This document shows, piece after piece, positions 27,682 to 37,289 of a stretch of DNA of 64,000 bases (position 1 is its first letter; each line of letters opens with the position of its first letter). The notes below the pieces were generated by a model, which was not told where the DNA came from, made no database searches, and worked only from the letters and a program-made list of their open reading frames with translations. The stretch comes from Marimicrobium sp913061115 (lineage in GTDB: Bacteria > Pseudomonadota > Gammaproteobacteria > Pseudomonadales > Halieaceae). Where the stretch lies: assembly GCF_047729875.1 (NCBI RefSeq), contig NZ_CP159826.1, positions 3,224,001-3,288,000 on the forward strand. Reading direction: 5' to 3'. The translations under genes were made by a program, and so were the position numbers.

Positions 27682-28718
27682 CGTATTTTACCCCAGTCCT
27701 GCGTCATAATCAGAGGTGCAAGGCGCTGCGAGAAAAAAGCGCTGAAGTCGGCGAAAACGGGCTCTTGCTCGGCATACTGATCCGCTATTTGGAGCACGTA
27801 TTGAATCACCAGCGGCAGGTCATCAAGATAGACGGACTTTCCATCGCGAAGGTAAAGACGCGAAAAGGTGCCCAATACTTTGATATGTCGTTGTAGTCCC
27901 ATCCAATCGAACCAGCGCAGGAATAGCGCTTCGTCCGCATCCGCTAATAGTCCCTGTGAACACAAACGATTACGATAGCTGCGTACCCAAGCCTGCACTC
28001 GCTCCACCGGCCATTGGATATAACAATCGCGCAACAGCGATACGAGATCATAAGTAACAGGCCCCACAACTGCATCCTGAAAATCGATCACTGCCAAACC
28101 CTCCGCACCAGCCAGCATCAGATTACGACTGTGAAAATCTCGGTGGACCAGCACGGTTGGTTGCTCTAACGCACTGCTGATCAACCGCTCAAACACTGTG
28201 TCCAAGAGGGCCTGCTCCGAGGGATTCGGGCTATATCCCAGTAGCCCCTGTACAAACCATTGCTGAAAACGGCCCAGCTCTTCACCTAGTAGAGAGCGGT
28301 CGTATGGATCGAGGCCAGTACCCCTAGTCTTTACTGCGGCCATTTTAGACAACACGTCGAAAGCTAGAGTGTAGTAGTTATCTACCGAAACGGTGTTCAG
28401 TGCAGGCCATAACAGCTGATCGCCAAGGTCTTCCAGCAACAGAAACCCACGGTCCAAGTCTGCGCCTAGAACAGCGGGAACTTTGACTCCGGCAATATCC
28501 AACAAAGCGTCCACGCGCAAAAATGCTTCGTTCTTCTCGGTGGAAGGGGGAGACTCCACCAGCACATAGGTCTGTGATGCGACTTCAAAACGAAAATAAC
28601 GCCGATTACTGGCATCCCCGGCCACCACGGCCAGATGCGGCACTAGGTCGCCATCAGACAGTCCCAAAACAGACATGGCCCACGGTAAAAGTGCTTTAGG
28701 TACATGGCGCGATGACAC
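27678..28718 (-). CDS. amgK: N-acetylmuramate/N-acetylglucosamine anomeric kinase
   Basis: About 346 residues, aminoglycoside phosphotransferase-like fold. Motifs: VAGDASNRRYFRFE (nucleotide loop), LVHRDFHSRNLML (catalytic Asp) and VIDFQDAVVGPVTYDL. It phosphorylates recycled MurNAc at C1 for MurU. The start chosen is GTG 28718 behind AGGAGAGAATT; a longer reading to 28787 would leave only 17 bp before lptD. The chosen start leaves about 86 bp for the divergent promoters. Confidence 0.88.
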   Translation of the reverse strand: MSSRHVPKALLPWAMSVLGLSDGDLVPHLAVVAGDASNRRYFRFEVASQTYVLVESPPSTEKNEAFLRVDALLDIAGVKVPAVLGADLDRGFLLLEDLGDQLLWPALNTVSVDNYYTLAFDVLSKMAAVKTRGTGLDPYDRSLLGEELGRFQQWFVQGLLGYSPNPSEQALLDTVFERLISSALEQPTVLVHRDFHSRNLMLAGAEGLAVIDFQDAVVGPVTYDLVSLLRDCYIQWPVERVQAWVRSYRNRLCSQGLLADADEALFLRWFDWMGLQRHIKVLGTFSRLYLRDGKSVYLDDLPLVIQYVLQIADQYAEQEPVFADFSAFFSQRLAPLIMTQDWGKIR

Positions 28719-28804
28719 AATTCTCTCCTGCTTAAAAATTTGACGGACAACGCGCAGGGGATGCTTTAGACTCTTACTTATCCCCAAAATATACTCTGAC
28801 CTTG

Positions 28805-31264
28805 ATGACGCCTGTCTGCACTAACCTCTATCGTTCTCTCGCTTTTGCAACTACGTGGTTGGCAGTTATGGCGCTAGGCCTTGGCCTATCACATGCGGCC
28901 CCGGCACAGGATAACAATATGGGGGACTGTGCCGCCAATGAAAATGCAAACTCAGAGCGCTGTTCTGTGACTGCAGAGTCCACCACCGAGACTCCGCCCT
29001 TTGCGCTGGACTGGGTACCTTTGGAAGCTGTGCCAGAATCTTTACAGGATCGCCAGTGTTTAAATTGCAAGGGGGCTTATGTAGACCCGCTGGCACAGGA
29101 AAACACCAGTGCGCCATTAGAAAAAGAAAATATCCGCGCCCTTGCCAATAGCACACAGATGCAGGGCAATGAGATCATAATGACCGGTGAAGCGAACGCA
29201 GTGCAAGGCTATCGTCATATGCGCAGCGATGAGGTGTTAATTAATCGCACAGATGAGTCCTCTATCCTCACAGGCAACATCACCCTTCGCGAACCCAATC
29301 TATTGCTGTTAGGTGATAGTGCCGAAGTCTATTCCAAAACAGGTGAAGCTGTCGTGCATAACAGCCAATTCGTGTTCCATCGTGAGCATATGCGCGGCAC
29401 CGCTGATATCCTTGAGCGCGACTTTGACGGGTTGATCCACGTCCATAACGGCACTCTGACGTATTGCCCACCAGGCGAAAATGACTGGGTCGTGCTTGCA
29501 AAAGACATGGAGTTTAATCTTGAGGAGGGTTTGGCCACGCTCCACCACGCCAAGGTCGAGGTGGAGGGGGTGCCCGTTTTTTACAGCCCCTGGCTGCGAC
29601 TACCCCTTGATGATCGACGCCGCACAGGCGTTTTGTGGCCGGATTTTGGCAATGACAGCAGCGGGGGACTGGATATCAGTGCGCCCCTCTATATTAACCT
29701 AGCTCCCAACTACGATGCACTTTACGCACCCCGCTATATCGAAGAGCGTGGCTTGAATAACGAGCTACAGTTACGCTACCTGAACCCCCTCTTCGGTCAA
29801 TGGTTGGTCGCAGGAGCCTATATAGAGAAAGATAAAAAATACAGTGACCAGACATCGGCGCAGGGCAGCAGTGACCGCTGGCTCGGCGTGGTAAAGCAAA
29901 ACGGTCTGTTTCAGCAACGCTGGCGGTCGAGGGTGGATTACAGCAAAGCCAGCGATGTCGATTATATGAAAGACCTAGAAACGAGCAGCATCGACGCCCA
30001 ACGCAGAACCAGCCTGCTGCAGATGGCCTCTCTGGATTATCTGGGCGACAGCTGGTTGACGAGCCTGCGGACCCAACAGTTCCAGTCACTGGCAGACGAT
30101 ATCAATAAGGGCTATGAAGAGATGCCGCAGCTCACCAGCGTCTACCGCGGCCGCGGCACACCTTTTACGGTGGAACCCATACTCCTCGCGCAGTACTCGA
30201 ATTTCGACGCCCAGCGCGATGTTGTGACGGGTCAACGTTTCTATGGCGAGGCAGGACTTAGCTATCCCATGTTGTGGTCCTTTGGACATCTCAAGCCAAC
30301 ACTAAAATACCGGCAAGTGAACTACGAGTTGAGCGACGCGACGTTATTTAAAGACAACAGCCCATCGGCCGGCGCACCGTTGGCCAACCTAGATGCCGGC
30401 TTGATTTTCGACCGCCAGACCCGTTTTGCTGGTAGAAGTCTTTTGCAGACACTAGAACCCCGTATTTACTACCTCTACAGCGAGTACGAGGACCAGACAG
30501 ACCAGCCAATTTTCGACACGGCTGAGTTGACCTTCACCTACTACCAACTATTTCGAGAAACACGCTTTGCCGGACATGACCGGCTGGATGATGCCAACCA
30601 AGTCTCCGTGGGCCTGACCAGCCGGTTGATTGACGATGAGTCCGGTCGCAATTTACTCACAGCCAGCGTCGGTCAGATTTATTATTTCGACGACCGAGAG
30701 GTGCGACGAGGCTTAAATGCCGTCCCCCGGGAGGAATCGATGTCGGAAATTGCCGGGGAACTGGTGGCCAGGCCTACGGAACAGCTAGGCCTGCGCACAA
30801 GCCTAGTCTGGGACCCCGAGGAAGATAATTTGAACTCAGGGTTTTTTGAAGGGAGCTACAAACCGGATAACGGCAGTATTTTCAATATTGGCTATTCTTA
30901 TCGCCGTCTTAGCCCTGCATTTATTAACCAGCAGCTAACGAATGAGGTCAGCGTCTCCAGTTACCTGCCTTTGGATAACAACTGGAGCGTATTCGCGTCC
31001 ATGAGCTACTCCTTGGAAGACGATATCAGCGTGGAAGATATGTTCGGTGTCGAATATGATAGCTGCTGCTGGACGGTGCGCCTGCTGCAATTGCGCTACT
31101 ACAACAATGACTCGGGAGCCCAAACTGACTTTAGCAATCCCAACTTGGAACGCGAAAGTACGGTACAGTTTCAATTCCTGCTGAAGGGCATGGGTGGCTT
31201 CGGGAATAGAATAACCAATATTATGCAAACCATGATTAGAGGTTTTGACGAACGTGAATACTAA
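28805..31264 (+). CDS. lptD: LPS-assembly outer-membrane protein LptD
   Basis: About 819 residues. There is a signal peptide, an N-terminal OstA jellyroll (about 130-260, with NEIIMTGEANAVQGYRHM), then a long beta-barrel. The disulfide cysteines of LptD are recognisable, including the adjacent pair in DSCCWTVRLLQ and one in TLTYCPPGENDW. It inserts LPS into the outer leaflet together with LptE. It starts the lptD-surA-pdxA cluster. ATG 28805 follows a TTG; no strong ribosome-binding site is seen. Confidence 0.96.
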   Translation: MTPVCTNLYRSLAFATTWLAVMALGLGLSHAAPAQDNNMGDCAANENANSERCSVTAESTTETPPFALDWVPLEAVPESLQDRQCLNCKGAYVDPLAQENTSAPLEKENIRALANSTQMQGNEIIMTGEANAVQGYRHMRSDEVLINRTDESSILTGNITLREPNLLLLGDSAEVYSKTGEAVVHNSQFVFHREHMRGTADILERDFDGLIHVHNGTLTYCPPGENDWVVLAKDMEFNLEEGLATLHHAKVEVEGVPVFYSPWLRLPLDDRRRTGVLWPDFGNDSSGGLDISAPLYINLAPNYDALYAPRYIEERGLNNELQLRYLNPLFGQWLVAGAYIEKDKKYSDQTSAQGSSDRWLGVVKQNGLFQQRWRSRVDYSKASDVDYMKDLETSSIDAQRRTSLLQMASLDYLGDSWLTSLRTQQFQSLADDINKGYEEMPQLTSVYRGRGTPFTVEPILLAQYSNFDAQRDVVTGQRFYGEAGLSYPMLWSFGHLKPTLKYRQVNYELSDATLFKDNSPSAGAPLANLDAGLIFDRQTRFAGRSLLQTLEPRIYYLYSEYEDQTDQPIFDTAELTFTYYQLFRETRFAGHDRLDDANQVSVGLTSRLIDDESGRNLLTASVGQIYYFDDREVRRGLNAVPREESMSEIAGELVARPTEQLGLRTSLVWDPEEDNLNSGFFEGSYKPDNGSIFNIGYSYRRLSPAFINQQLTNEVSVSSYLPLDNNWSVFASMSYSLEDDISVEDMFGVEYDSCCWTVRLLQLRYYNNDSGAQTDFSNPNLERESTVQFQFLLKGMGGFGNRITNIMQTMIRGFDEREY

Positions 31265-32534
31265 GACACTACTGTTATTTGTAGGCATAACCTACGCTGT
31301 CCTCACTGGGGCCATGGTGCAGGCTGCCACTGAAGTCATAGATCAGGTGGTAGCGATCGTCGATGACGACATTATCATGGCCAGTGAGTTGCGTGAGAGA
31401 CTCGCCGCTGTGACCAATAATCTCGAGGCCAGAGGTATCGAACCACCACCGGAAAATGAACTGATTCAGGAAACCCTGGATCGCCTGATTCTCGAAAGCA
31501 TCCAGTTACAAAAAGGCAGTCGTGCCGGCGTCCGTATCCCCGACGAGCAGCTTAATCAGGCTGTAAGCCGTATTGCGGCCCAAAATAATATGACTCTCGA
31601 GCAGTTCCAACAGGCCCTCGAGCAGCGCAACCAGTCTTACAACGCCATGCGGGAGCAGATTCGACGAGAAATGATCATTCAACGTGTGCAGGGTGGAAAC
31701 GTCAATCAACGCATCCAGATCACAGATCAGGAAGTGGGCAACTTCATGGGGACGAAGGAAGGTCAATCCCTGACGCAGCCACAGTACCACGTGCTCCATG
31801 CACTACTCGCATTAAAGCCTGACCCCAGTGAGCGTGAAATTGCAGCAGCCCGCACACAGGTGGACCAAGCGATGCAGCGCATTCGCGGTGGTGAGCCCTT
31901 TAAGCAGGCCATTAGCGCCAGCAATCTGCCTTACCCCCTCACCGGCGGGGATCTCGGATGGCGCAAACTGGATGACCTGCCATCCATTTTCAGTACTATC
32001 GTTCCGCAATTGACGCCCGGTGAAACAGCCGACCCGATTCTCTCAGACAGTGGATTCCATTTGGTCTACTTAGAGGCGGTGCGCGGTGGAGAGCAGGTCG
32101 TGACCCAGACCAAGGCCCGACATATCCTGATAAAGCCTTCAGAGATACTGACAGATGAACAAGCGGGTGAGTTAGTGGCCCAACTCAGAGCACGCGCCCT
32201 CGCAGGAGAAGACTTCTCAGAGCTGGCCAGAGAGTACTCCGATGATATTGGCTCCGCCCAAGAAGGCGGCGAATTGGGCTGGACTAACCCCGGTCAAACG
32301 GTACCAGAATTCGAGGCCGCCATGGCCGGTGCGGCCCCAGGGCAGATATCCAAACCGGTGCGCACACAATTCGGCTGGCATATCGTGGCGGTAGAAGCAC
32401 GCAGGCAGCAGGACGTTACCGATCAGGCCTCTCGCGCCAAAGCCATGGACTACGTACACCAGCGTAAATATGAAGAAGAGCTCGACGCGTGGCTGCAACA
32501 AATTCGCGATGAAGCTTTTGTCGACGTAAAGTAG
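31254..32534 (+). CDS. surA: Periplasmic chaperone/peptidyl-prolyl isomerase SurA
   Basis: About 426 residues: signal peptide, SurA N-domain (VVAIVDDDIIMASELRERL), then two parvulin (PPIC) domains around 175-275 and 285-385 (HILIKPSEILTDEQA, EYSDDIGSAQEGGELGW). It escorts outer-membrane proteins, including LptD, to the BAM complex. GTG at 31254, 11 bp after GAGG, is preferred over TTG at 31245. Either way the gene overlaps the 3' end of lptD. Confidence 0.95.
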   Translation: MNTKTLLLFVGITYAVLTGAMVQAATEVIDQVVAIVDDDIIMASELRERLAAVTNNLEARGIEPPPENELIQETLDRLILESIQLQKGSRAGVRIPDEQLNQAVSRIAAQNNMTLEQFQQALEQRNQSYNAMREQIRREMIIQRVQGGNVNQRIQITDQEVGNFMGTKEGQSLTQPQYHVLHALLALKPDPSEREIAAARTQVDQAMQRIRGGEPFKQAISASNLPYPLTGGDLGWRKLDDLPSIFSTIVPQLTPGETADPILSDSGFHLVYLEAVRGGEQVVTQTKARHILIKPSEILTDEQAGELVAQLRARALAGEDFSELAREYSDDIGSAQEGGELGWTNPGQTVPEFEAAMAGAAPGQISKPVRTQFGWHIVAVEARRQQDVTDQASRAKAMDYVHQRKYEEELDAWLQQIRDEAFVDVK

Positions 32535-32543
32535 GTCTCCAAC

Positions 32544-33545
32544 ATGTCGCTTCCCAGGATTGCCATCACTACGGGTGAGCCCGCAGGCATTGGGCCCGAT
32601 ATCGTGTTGATGGCTGCACAGTGCGCTTGGCCAGCGGAATTGGTTGTCATTGCCGACCCAAACATGCTGCAGCAACGGGCACAGGCACTGAAGCTGCCCA
32701 TTGAGCTACAGACTTACAGGCCAGACTTGCCGCCTCAGGCACAGCAGCCAGGCACGCTGAAGATTCAGCCCATTGCGCTAGCCGTCCCCGCTATCGCTGG
32801 GACACTCAATACAGCGAATGCGGCTTATGTTTTAGAGACCCTCCGACACGCGATACAAGGCTGCGTCAGCCGCCACTATCAGGCGATGGTAACTGGACCC
32901 GTGCAGAAATCTGTCATCAACGACGCCGGCATTCCCTTCACAGGACATACGGAGTTTCTGGCACAGGAGACGGGCACCGACAAGGTCGTCATGATGCTAG
33001 CAACAAAGGAGCTGCGCGTTGCACTGGCCACTACTCACCTGGCACTAAGAGACGTACCTGGCGCCATCACGCCCGAACTTCTGCACCAGACTTTGAACAT
33101 TTTATATCACGATCTACGCGATAAATTCGGCATAGACGCACCGCGCATTGCGGTACTGGGTTTGAACCCTCATGCCGGGGAAGACGGCCACATGGGGCGG
33201 GAAGAAGTCGAAATACTCGCTCCGGCACTAGAGAACTTGCGGGCGGGCGGCATGGATCTGCTTGGACCCCTGCCCGCCGATACGGCCTTCAACCCAAAAG
33301 TGCTAACCAATTGTGATGCCGTTTTTGCCATGTATCACGATCAAGGTCTGCCAGTACTGAAATACTCAGGTTTTGGCCGTGCGATTAATATCACGCTGGG
33401 CCTACCGATTATTCGAACATCGGTAGATCACGGTACGGCATTGGATCAGGCGGAAACGGGCGGGGCGGACTGGCACAGTCTAGAGCAGGCCATCACCATT
33501 GCCTGTCAACTGTGTGAGAATAACCGGCAAGCGGGAGATCACTAA
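32544..33545 (+). CDS. pdxA: 4-hydroxythreonine-4-phosphate dehydrogenase
   Basis: 333 residues, NAD- and metal-dependent step of pyridoxal phosphate synthesis. Motifs: ITTGEPAGIGPDI, VTGPVQKSVINDAGIPFTGH (metal and substrate), LGLNPHAGEDGHMG, YHDQGLPVLK and IRTSVDHGTALD. It follows surA by 9 bp, the conserved surA-pdxA order. It converges on the ABC exporter genes with a 4-bp overlap. Confidence 0.97.
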   Translation: MSLPRIAITTGEPAGIGPDIVLMAAQCAWPAELVVIADPNMLQQRAQALKLPIELQTYRPDLPPQAQQPGTLKIQPIALAVPAIAGTLNTANAAYVLETLRHAIQGCVSRHYQAMVTGPVQKSVINDAGIPFTGHTEFLAQETGTDKVVMMLATKELRVALATTHLALRDVPGAITPELLHQTLNILYHDLRDKFGIDAPRIAVLGLNPHAGEDGHMGREEVEILAPALENLRAGGMDLLGPLPADTAFNPKVLTNCDAVFAMYHDQGLPVLKYSGFGRAINITLGLPIIRTSVDHGTALDQAETGGADWHSLEQAITIACQLCENNRQAGDH

Positions 33546-34279
33546 GCCTGATGCTCTATGGCAGGCTTGCTCGCCACTGCAACACTTTCCGTGTAGGCAC
33601 TCGTGACCTCCTTTGCGTCACCCTCGGCCACAATCTTGCCATTTTCCAGCCAAATTACGCGATCACACATTTTCTCAACCTGTTCAGCCATATGAGACAC
33701 AAAAACGACCGTCTGGTCGCCGGTAATACGGCCCTGCATAGCGGCCAGCGCCTTCCCTCGAAAATGGGCATCGCCTACGCTTAGAATCTCATCAATCAAC
33801 AACACATCCACATGGGTCATCAACGCTGTGGTAAAGGCAAGACGTGAGCGCATACCCGCCGAATAATTTTTCACCGGCTCATTAAAGGAATCACCCAACT
33901 CAGAAAAATCTTTAATGTCATCCAGGAATGATATGGCCTGTTTTTGTGTGGAGCCCTGCAACATGGCTGCAAGAAGCGCATTGTCCCGACCAGAAAGATC
34001 GGGTTTGAAGCCAAGACCTAGTGTCAGCAATGAAGCAGACTTTCCAGACTCCATCCTCACTCGGCCCTTGGTAGGCGCCAAAATGCCTGCCATCACTCGC
34101 AGCAGTGTGGTTTTGCCAACGCCGTTTCTACCAATTATACCGAGGGTTTCTTTCTCATAGAGCTTCATCGAGACGTCTTGCAACACGTGATGCCTGCCGT
34201 GATCGAAAGCCTTTCCTCCAGCATGATAGCTGAGGGACACCTCGTTCAACTCCAATACAATAGGCTTATGTTCACTCAC
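33542..34279 (-). CDS. Polysaccharide ABC exporter, ATPase subunit (Wzt/KpsT type)
   Basis: 245 residues: Walker A GRNGVGKTTLLRVMAG, signature KNYSAGMRSRLAFTTAL, Walker B VDVLLIDEILSVGD. The YSxGM-type signature and ExLxVGD ending mark the O-antigen/capsule/teichoic-acid exporters. It ends soon after the ATPase core, so it lacks the carbohydrate-binding C-terminal domain of long Wzt proteins and is closer to KpsT. The GTG start overlaps the permease stop (GTGA); an open frame further upstream is only the permease gene read out of phase. Confidence 0.88.
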   Translation of the reverse strand: MSEHKPIVLELNEVSLSYHAGGKAFDHGRHHVLQDVSMKLYEKETLGIIGRNGVGKTTLLRVMAGILAPTKGRVRMESGKSASLLTLGLGFKPDLSGRDNALLAAMLQGSTQKQAISFLDDIKDFSELGDSFNEPVKNYSAGMRSRLAFTTALMTHVDVLLIDEILSVGDAHFRGKALAAMQGRITGDQTVVFVSHMAEQVEKMCDRVIWLENGKIVAEGDAKEVTSAYTESVAVASKPAIEHQA

Positions 34280-35049
34280 GCGGTAAGCGCTCGCAGCGCT
34301 AGATATTGGCTGCGATGACGCATGAACAACACCATCACGCTCAGCAGTGCACCAAAACCAGCACCTATAGTCAGCAGATGAAACATATCCGGAGACGTGT
34401 TGTGCATCATTATTTGACGGTAGGCGTCCAACAAAAAAGCCATTGGATTCGCATCCAGAACCATTTTCATTTTCTCGGGGTCTAGCGTGCGAACGTCCCA
34501 AAAAATACCCGATGTGAACAGCAGAAAAAGCATTCCCAAGGAAATTAACTGCGCAAAGTCGCGTGCCAAACAGACCAGACAGGCAGCGAGAAAAGCACAG
34601 GCTACTATGACCACGTAATTCACGATCATCAGGGGCACCAAATACCACCAAGTCGCGGTCATACTATAGCCGTTACTGAGCAAAATAATGCTCAGCATGA
34701 CGAACACTGCTGCCTGCCTGTAAATGCCCTCCTGCACAACAGCCATCGGAAATAGCGTCTTGGGGACATTGATTTTGCCAACCAAACCCTTGCCGCTGAC
34801 GATACTGTTTGAAGCCTGTACAACAGATTTTGAAAACCACACAAACATCAATTTACCCGTCGCCAAAAACATCAGAAAGTCGGGTTCGCGCGTACCCATT
34901 ATGGTAACGAAAACAACATAGAGGACGCCCACCCACAGAAGCGGCTCCAGAATCCACCAGACGTAACCGAGAAAAAATCGACTAGCATCAGCCCGCAATC
35001 CCATTCGCGCCATGATATCGATCAGGCGTATGTATTGTAATATTGGCAT
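34276..35049 (-). CDS. Polysaccharide ABC exporter, membrane subunit (Wzm/KpsM type)
   Basis: 257 residues, ABC-2 type permease with about six hydrophobic helices. The N-terminus has the amphipathic start and FLGYVWWILEPLLWVGVLYV. The conserved GIFWDVRTL segment is near residue 185, and LDANPMAFLLDAYR follows. It pairs with the adjacent ATPase to export a lipid-linked glycan. No glycosyltransferase or polymerase genes are nearby, so the cargo is unknown. The pair interrupts the otherwise conserved pdxA-rsmA junction. Confidence 0.88.
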   Translation of the reverse strand: MPILQYIRLIDIMARMGLRADASRFFLGYVWWILEPLLWVGVLYVVFVTIMGTREPDFLMFLATGKLMFVWFSKSVVQASNSIVSGKGLVGKINVPKTLFPMAVVQEGIYRQAAVFVMLSIILLSNGYSMTATWWYLVPLMIVNYVVIVACAFLAACLVCLARDFAQLISLGMLFLLFTSGIFWDVRTLDPEKMKMVLDANPMAFLLDAYRQIMMHNTSPDMFHLLTIGAGFGALLSVMVLFMRHRSQYLALRALTA

Positions 35050-35154
35050 GAAGTGGTATTGGCCTACGATAGCTCGCTAAAAGAAATGATACTGTAGCAA
35101 AAACCGCAATGAATCAACTAACCTACGGTATAAATACCCAAGACACACGTTACA

Positions 35155-35982
35155 ATGCCAACCATGAAACACCAGCCTCAACAACACCGCCCTCGAAAGC
35201 GCTTCGGACAAAACTTCCTGCAGGACGCCTCCGTCATCGATCGTATAACAGCATCGGTTTACCCAAAGCCTGGAGAGCATCTCGTAGAAATAGGTCCCGG
35301 ACAAGGCGCGCTTACGGCATCTCTCATCGACAGCGGTTGTACCCTGGATGTAGTGGAGTTGGATCGAGATCTAATACCCGGATTATTAGCGTCGTTCAGC
35401 CTCAAGCCCGGCTTCACGTTACACAGCGCAGATGCACTCAACTTTGATTTTTCTAGCTTGATCAGCGGCACACCAGCAGAGCCAGGCGTTCAGGGTCAGC
35501 AACTGCGCGTGGTAGGCAACCTGCCTTACAACATCTCCACACCCCTTATTTTTAAGTTGCTGGACAATAGTGCCATCATTCAGGACATGCACTTTATGCT
35601 CCAACTGGAAGTGGTAGAACGCCTTGCTGCATCCCCGGGGAGCAAGAACTGGGGCCGTTTGGGGATCATGGCACAGTACCAGTGCCAGGTGGAGCATCTG
35701 TTTGATGTGCCTCCCCATGCTTTTAATCCGCAGCCCAAAGTACAGTCCGCGATCGTGAGGCTAACCCCCTGGACCCATTCGCCATGGCCCAATTGCAGCG
35801 AACCTCTATTGCGAAAACTGGTGAAGGCCGCCTTTGCTCATCGCCGTAAAACCTTGCGTAACAACCTGAAAGAGATTATAGATAGCACGCAATTAGAAGC
35901 GCTGGGAGTCGATCCCAGCGCCCGTGCTGAAACATTGGAACTTAACCAGTTTATTGAGATTACCAACGCCATCCATGTCTAG
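35155..35982 (+). CDS. rsmA: 16S rRNA dimethyladenosine transferase
   Basis: 275 residues (KsgA). It dimethylates two adjacent adenines in the 3' hairpin of 16S rRNA. Motifs: RFGQNFLQDASVIDRI, VEIGPGQGALTASLI (SAM), VVGNLPYNISTPLIF (NLPY) and AFAHRRKTLRNNL. It is divergent from the exporter permease and overlaps apaG by 8 bp. Confidence 0.97.
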   Translation: MPTMKHQPQQHRPRKRFGQNFLQDASVIDRITASVYPKPGEHLVEIGPGQGALTASLIDSGCTLDVVELDRDLIPGLLASFSLKPGFTLHSADALNFDFSSLISGTPAEPGVQGQQLRVVGNLPYNISTPLIFKLLDNSAIIQDMHFMLQLEVVERLAASPGSKNWGRLGIMAQYQCQVEHLFDVPPHAFNPQPKVQSAIVRLTPWTHSPWPNCSEPLLRKLVKAAFAHRRKTLRNNLKEIIDSTQLEALGVDPSARAETLELNQFIEITNAIHV

Positions 35983-36388
35983 AACTGAGTTTAATCCGTC
36001 TCTGGTGAGGGTCACTGTGGCCGCTGTGTATTTACCCAGTCACTCCAGCCCAGACCGGAATCAATACACCTTCGCCTATACTATTACCATCAATAATGGG
36101 GCAACCCTGCCAGTGCAATTATTGTCGCGACACTGGATCATCACCGACGCCAACGATGACGCACAGGAAGTCCGGGGTGAAGGCGTAGTGGGAGAACAAC
36201 CCGTCATACAACCGCAGGCTTCTTTTCGCTACACCAGCGGTGCTACGTTAACCACACCGATAGGGTATATGGAAGGAAGCTATTTCATGGTTGTGCGTGA
36301 AGCCATGGAGATAGACCCCGCCGATTTGCCGACCTTTGAGGTGCCCGTCGGGGCCTTTTCTCTGCACACTCCCACCGCGCTAAACTAG
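35975..36388 (+). CDS. apaG: ApaG protein
   Basis: About 137 residues with the ApaG/DUF525 beta-sandwich. Recognisable sequence: FAYTITINNGATLPVQLLSRHW, read in two parts (YTITINNG, LLSRHWIITD), then EVRGEGVVGEQPVIQP, FRYTSGATLTTPIG and GSYFMV. Function is not established in bacteria. It overlaps rsmA and lies 9 bp before apaH; rsmA-apaG-apaH is a classic order. Confidence 0.95.
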   Translation: MSRTEFNPSLVRVTVAAVYLPSHSSPDRNQYTFAYTITINNGATLPVQLLSRHWIITDANDDAQEVRGEGVVGEQPVIQPQASFRYTSGATLTTPIGYMEGSYFMVVREAMEIDPADLPTFEVPVGAFSLHTPTALN

Positions 36389-36397
36389 GGCGTTATT

Positions 36398-37258
36398 ATG
36401 AGTACCTATGTTGTAGGCGATATTCAGGGTTGTCTGCAGCCACTCACGTGCCTGCTGGAAAATGTGCACTTCAACCCCGACAAGGATGTGCTGTGGTCAG
36501 TGGGTGACATCGTCAACCGCGGCCCTGAATCGTTAGAGTCCCTTCGCTTTCTCTACCGTATGCGAGACAACCTGATCGTGGTATTGGGCAATCACGATCT
36601 GCATCTACTGGCAATCGCGGCTGGCGTGCGCCGACCCAGCCGCTCAGATACCTTCGACGAGATTCTCAATGCGCCGGACCGACAGGAATTACTCGAATGG
36701 CTAGCGCAACAGCCGTTGATACACCACCAATATAACCATACTCTGGTGCATGCTGGCATCCCGCCCCAGTGGACCCTAACCCAGGCCATTGGTTACGCCA
36801 GTGAGGTTGAGGCGGCACTGCGTGGCGTCCACTCTGCAGAGTTTTTAGGCGCGATGTACGGCAACGAGCCGGCCGTATGGACGGAGGATCTTTCCGGCAC
36901 GACACGCCTACGCGTCATTACTAACTACCTCACACGGATGCGCTACTGCACCAGCGCAGGCGGACTCGATCTACAGAGTAAGGGCTCCAGCCCTGCATTC
37001 GACACCGTCAACTCGGACAATCAGAAAGTGGACGCCTGGTTCAACCACCGTGAACGCAAGACCGCCACAGACCGCATCCTGTTTGGCCACTGGGCCAGCA
37101 TTGCTGGACAGACCAACAACCCGAACGCCATCGGGCTTGATACAGGATGTGTCTGGAACGGGACTATGTCGCTCTACCATCTGGAAAGCGGCGAGGTCAC
37201 ATGCTGCGCGTGCCAAGACGGGATGTGCCAGGATCAGCCCGTTACCGCAGAGTCATGA
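36398..37258 (+). CDS. apaH: Symmetrical diadenosine tetraphosphatase
   Basis: 286 residues, metallophosphoesterase that splits Ap4A into two ADP. The metal-binding motifs run in order: YVVGDIQGC, SVGDIVNRGP, VLGNHDLHLLA, VHAGIPPQW and LFGHWAS. The C-terminal end (from about 270) is Cys-rich (CCACQDGMCQDQ), which is unusual for the family and may bind metal. It is followed after 31 bp by cca. Confidence 0.95.
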   Translation: MSTYVVGDIQGCLQPLTCLLENVHFNPDKDVLWSVGDIVNRGPESLESLRFLYRMRDNLIVVLGNHDLHLLAIAAGVRRPSRSDTFDEILNAPDRQELLEWLAQQPLIHHQYNHTLVHAGIPPQWTLTQAIGYASEVEAALRGVHSAEFLGAMYGNEPAVWTEDLSGTTRLRVITNYLTRMRYCTSAGGLDLQSKGSSPAFDTVNSDNQKVDAWFNHRERKTATDRILFGHWASIAGQTNNPNAIGLDTGCVWNGTMSLYHLESGEVTCCACQDGMCQDQPVTAES

Positions 37259-37289
37259 CGCGGCATCGTCGGCCCTGTACACTCAATTA

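Noticed and set aside
34280..34651. N-terminal extension of the exporter ATPase frame
   Set aside because: It is the permease gene read out of phase; the real start is the GTG overlapping the permease stop.
37050..37289. In-frame extension upstream of cca overlapping apaH
   Set aside because: The extension is apaH read in another frame; the family N-terminus begins at ATG 37290.
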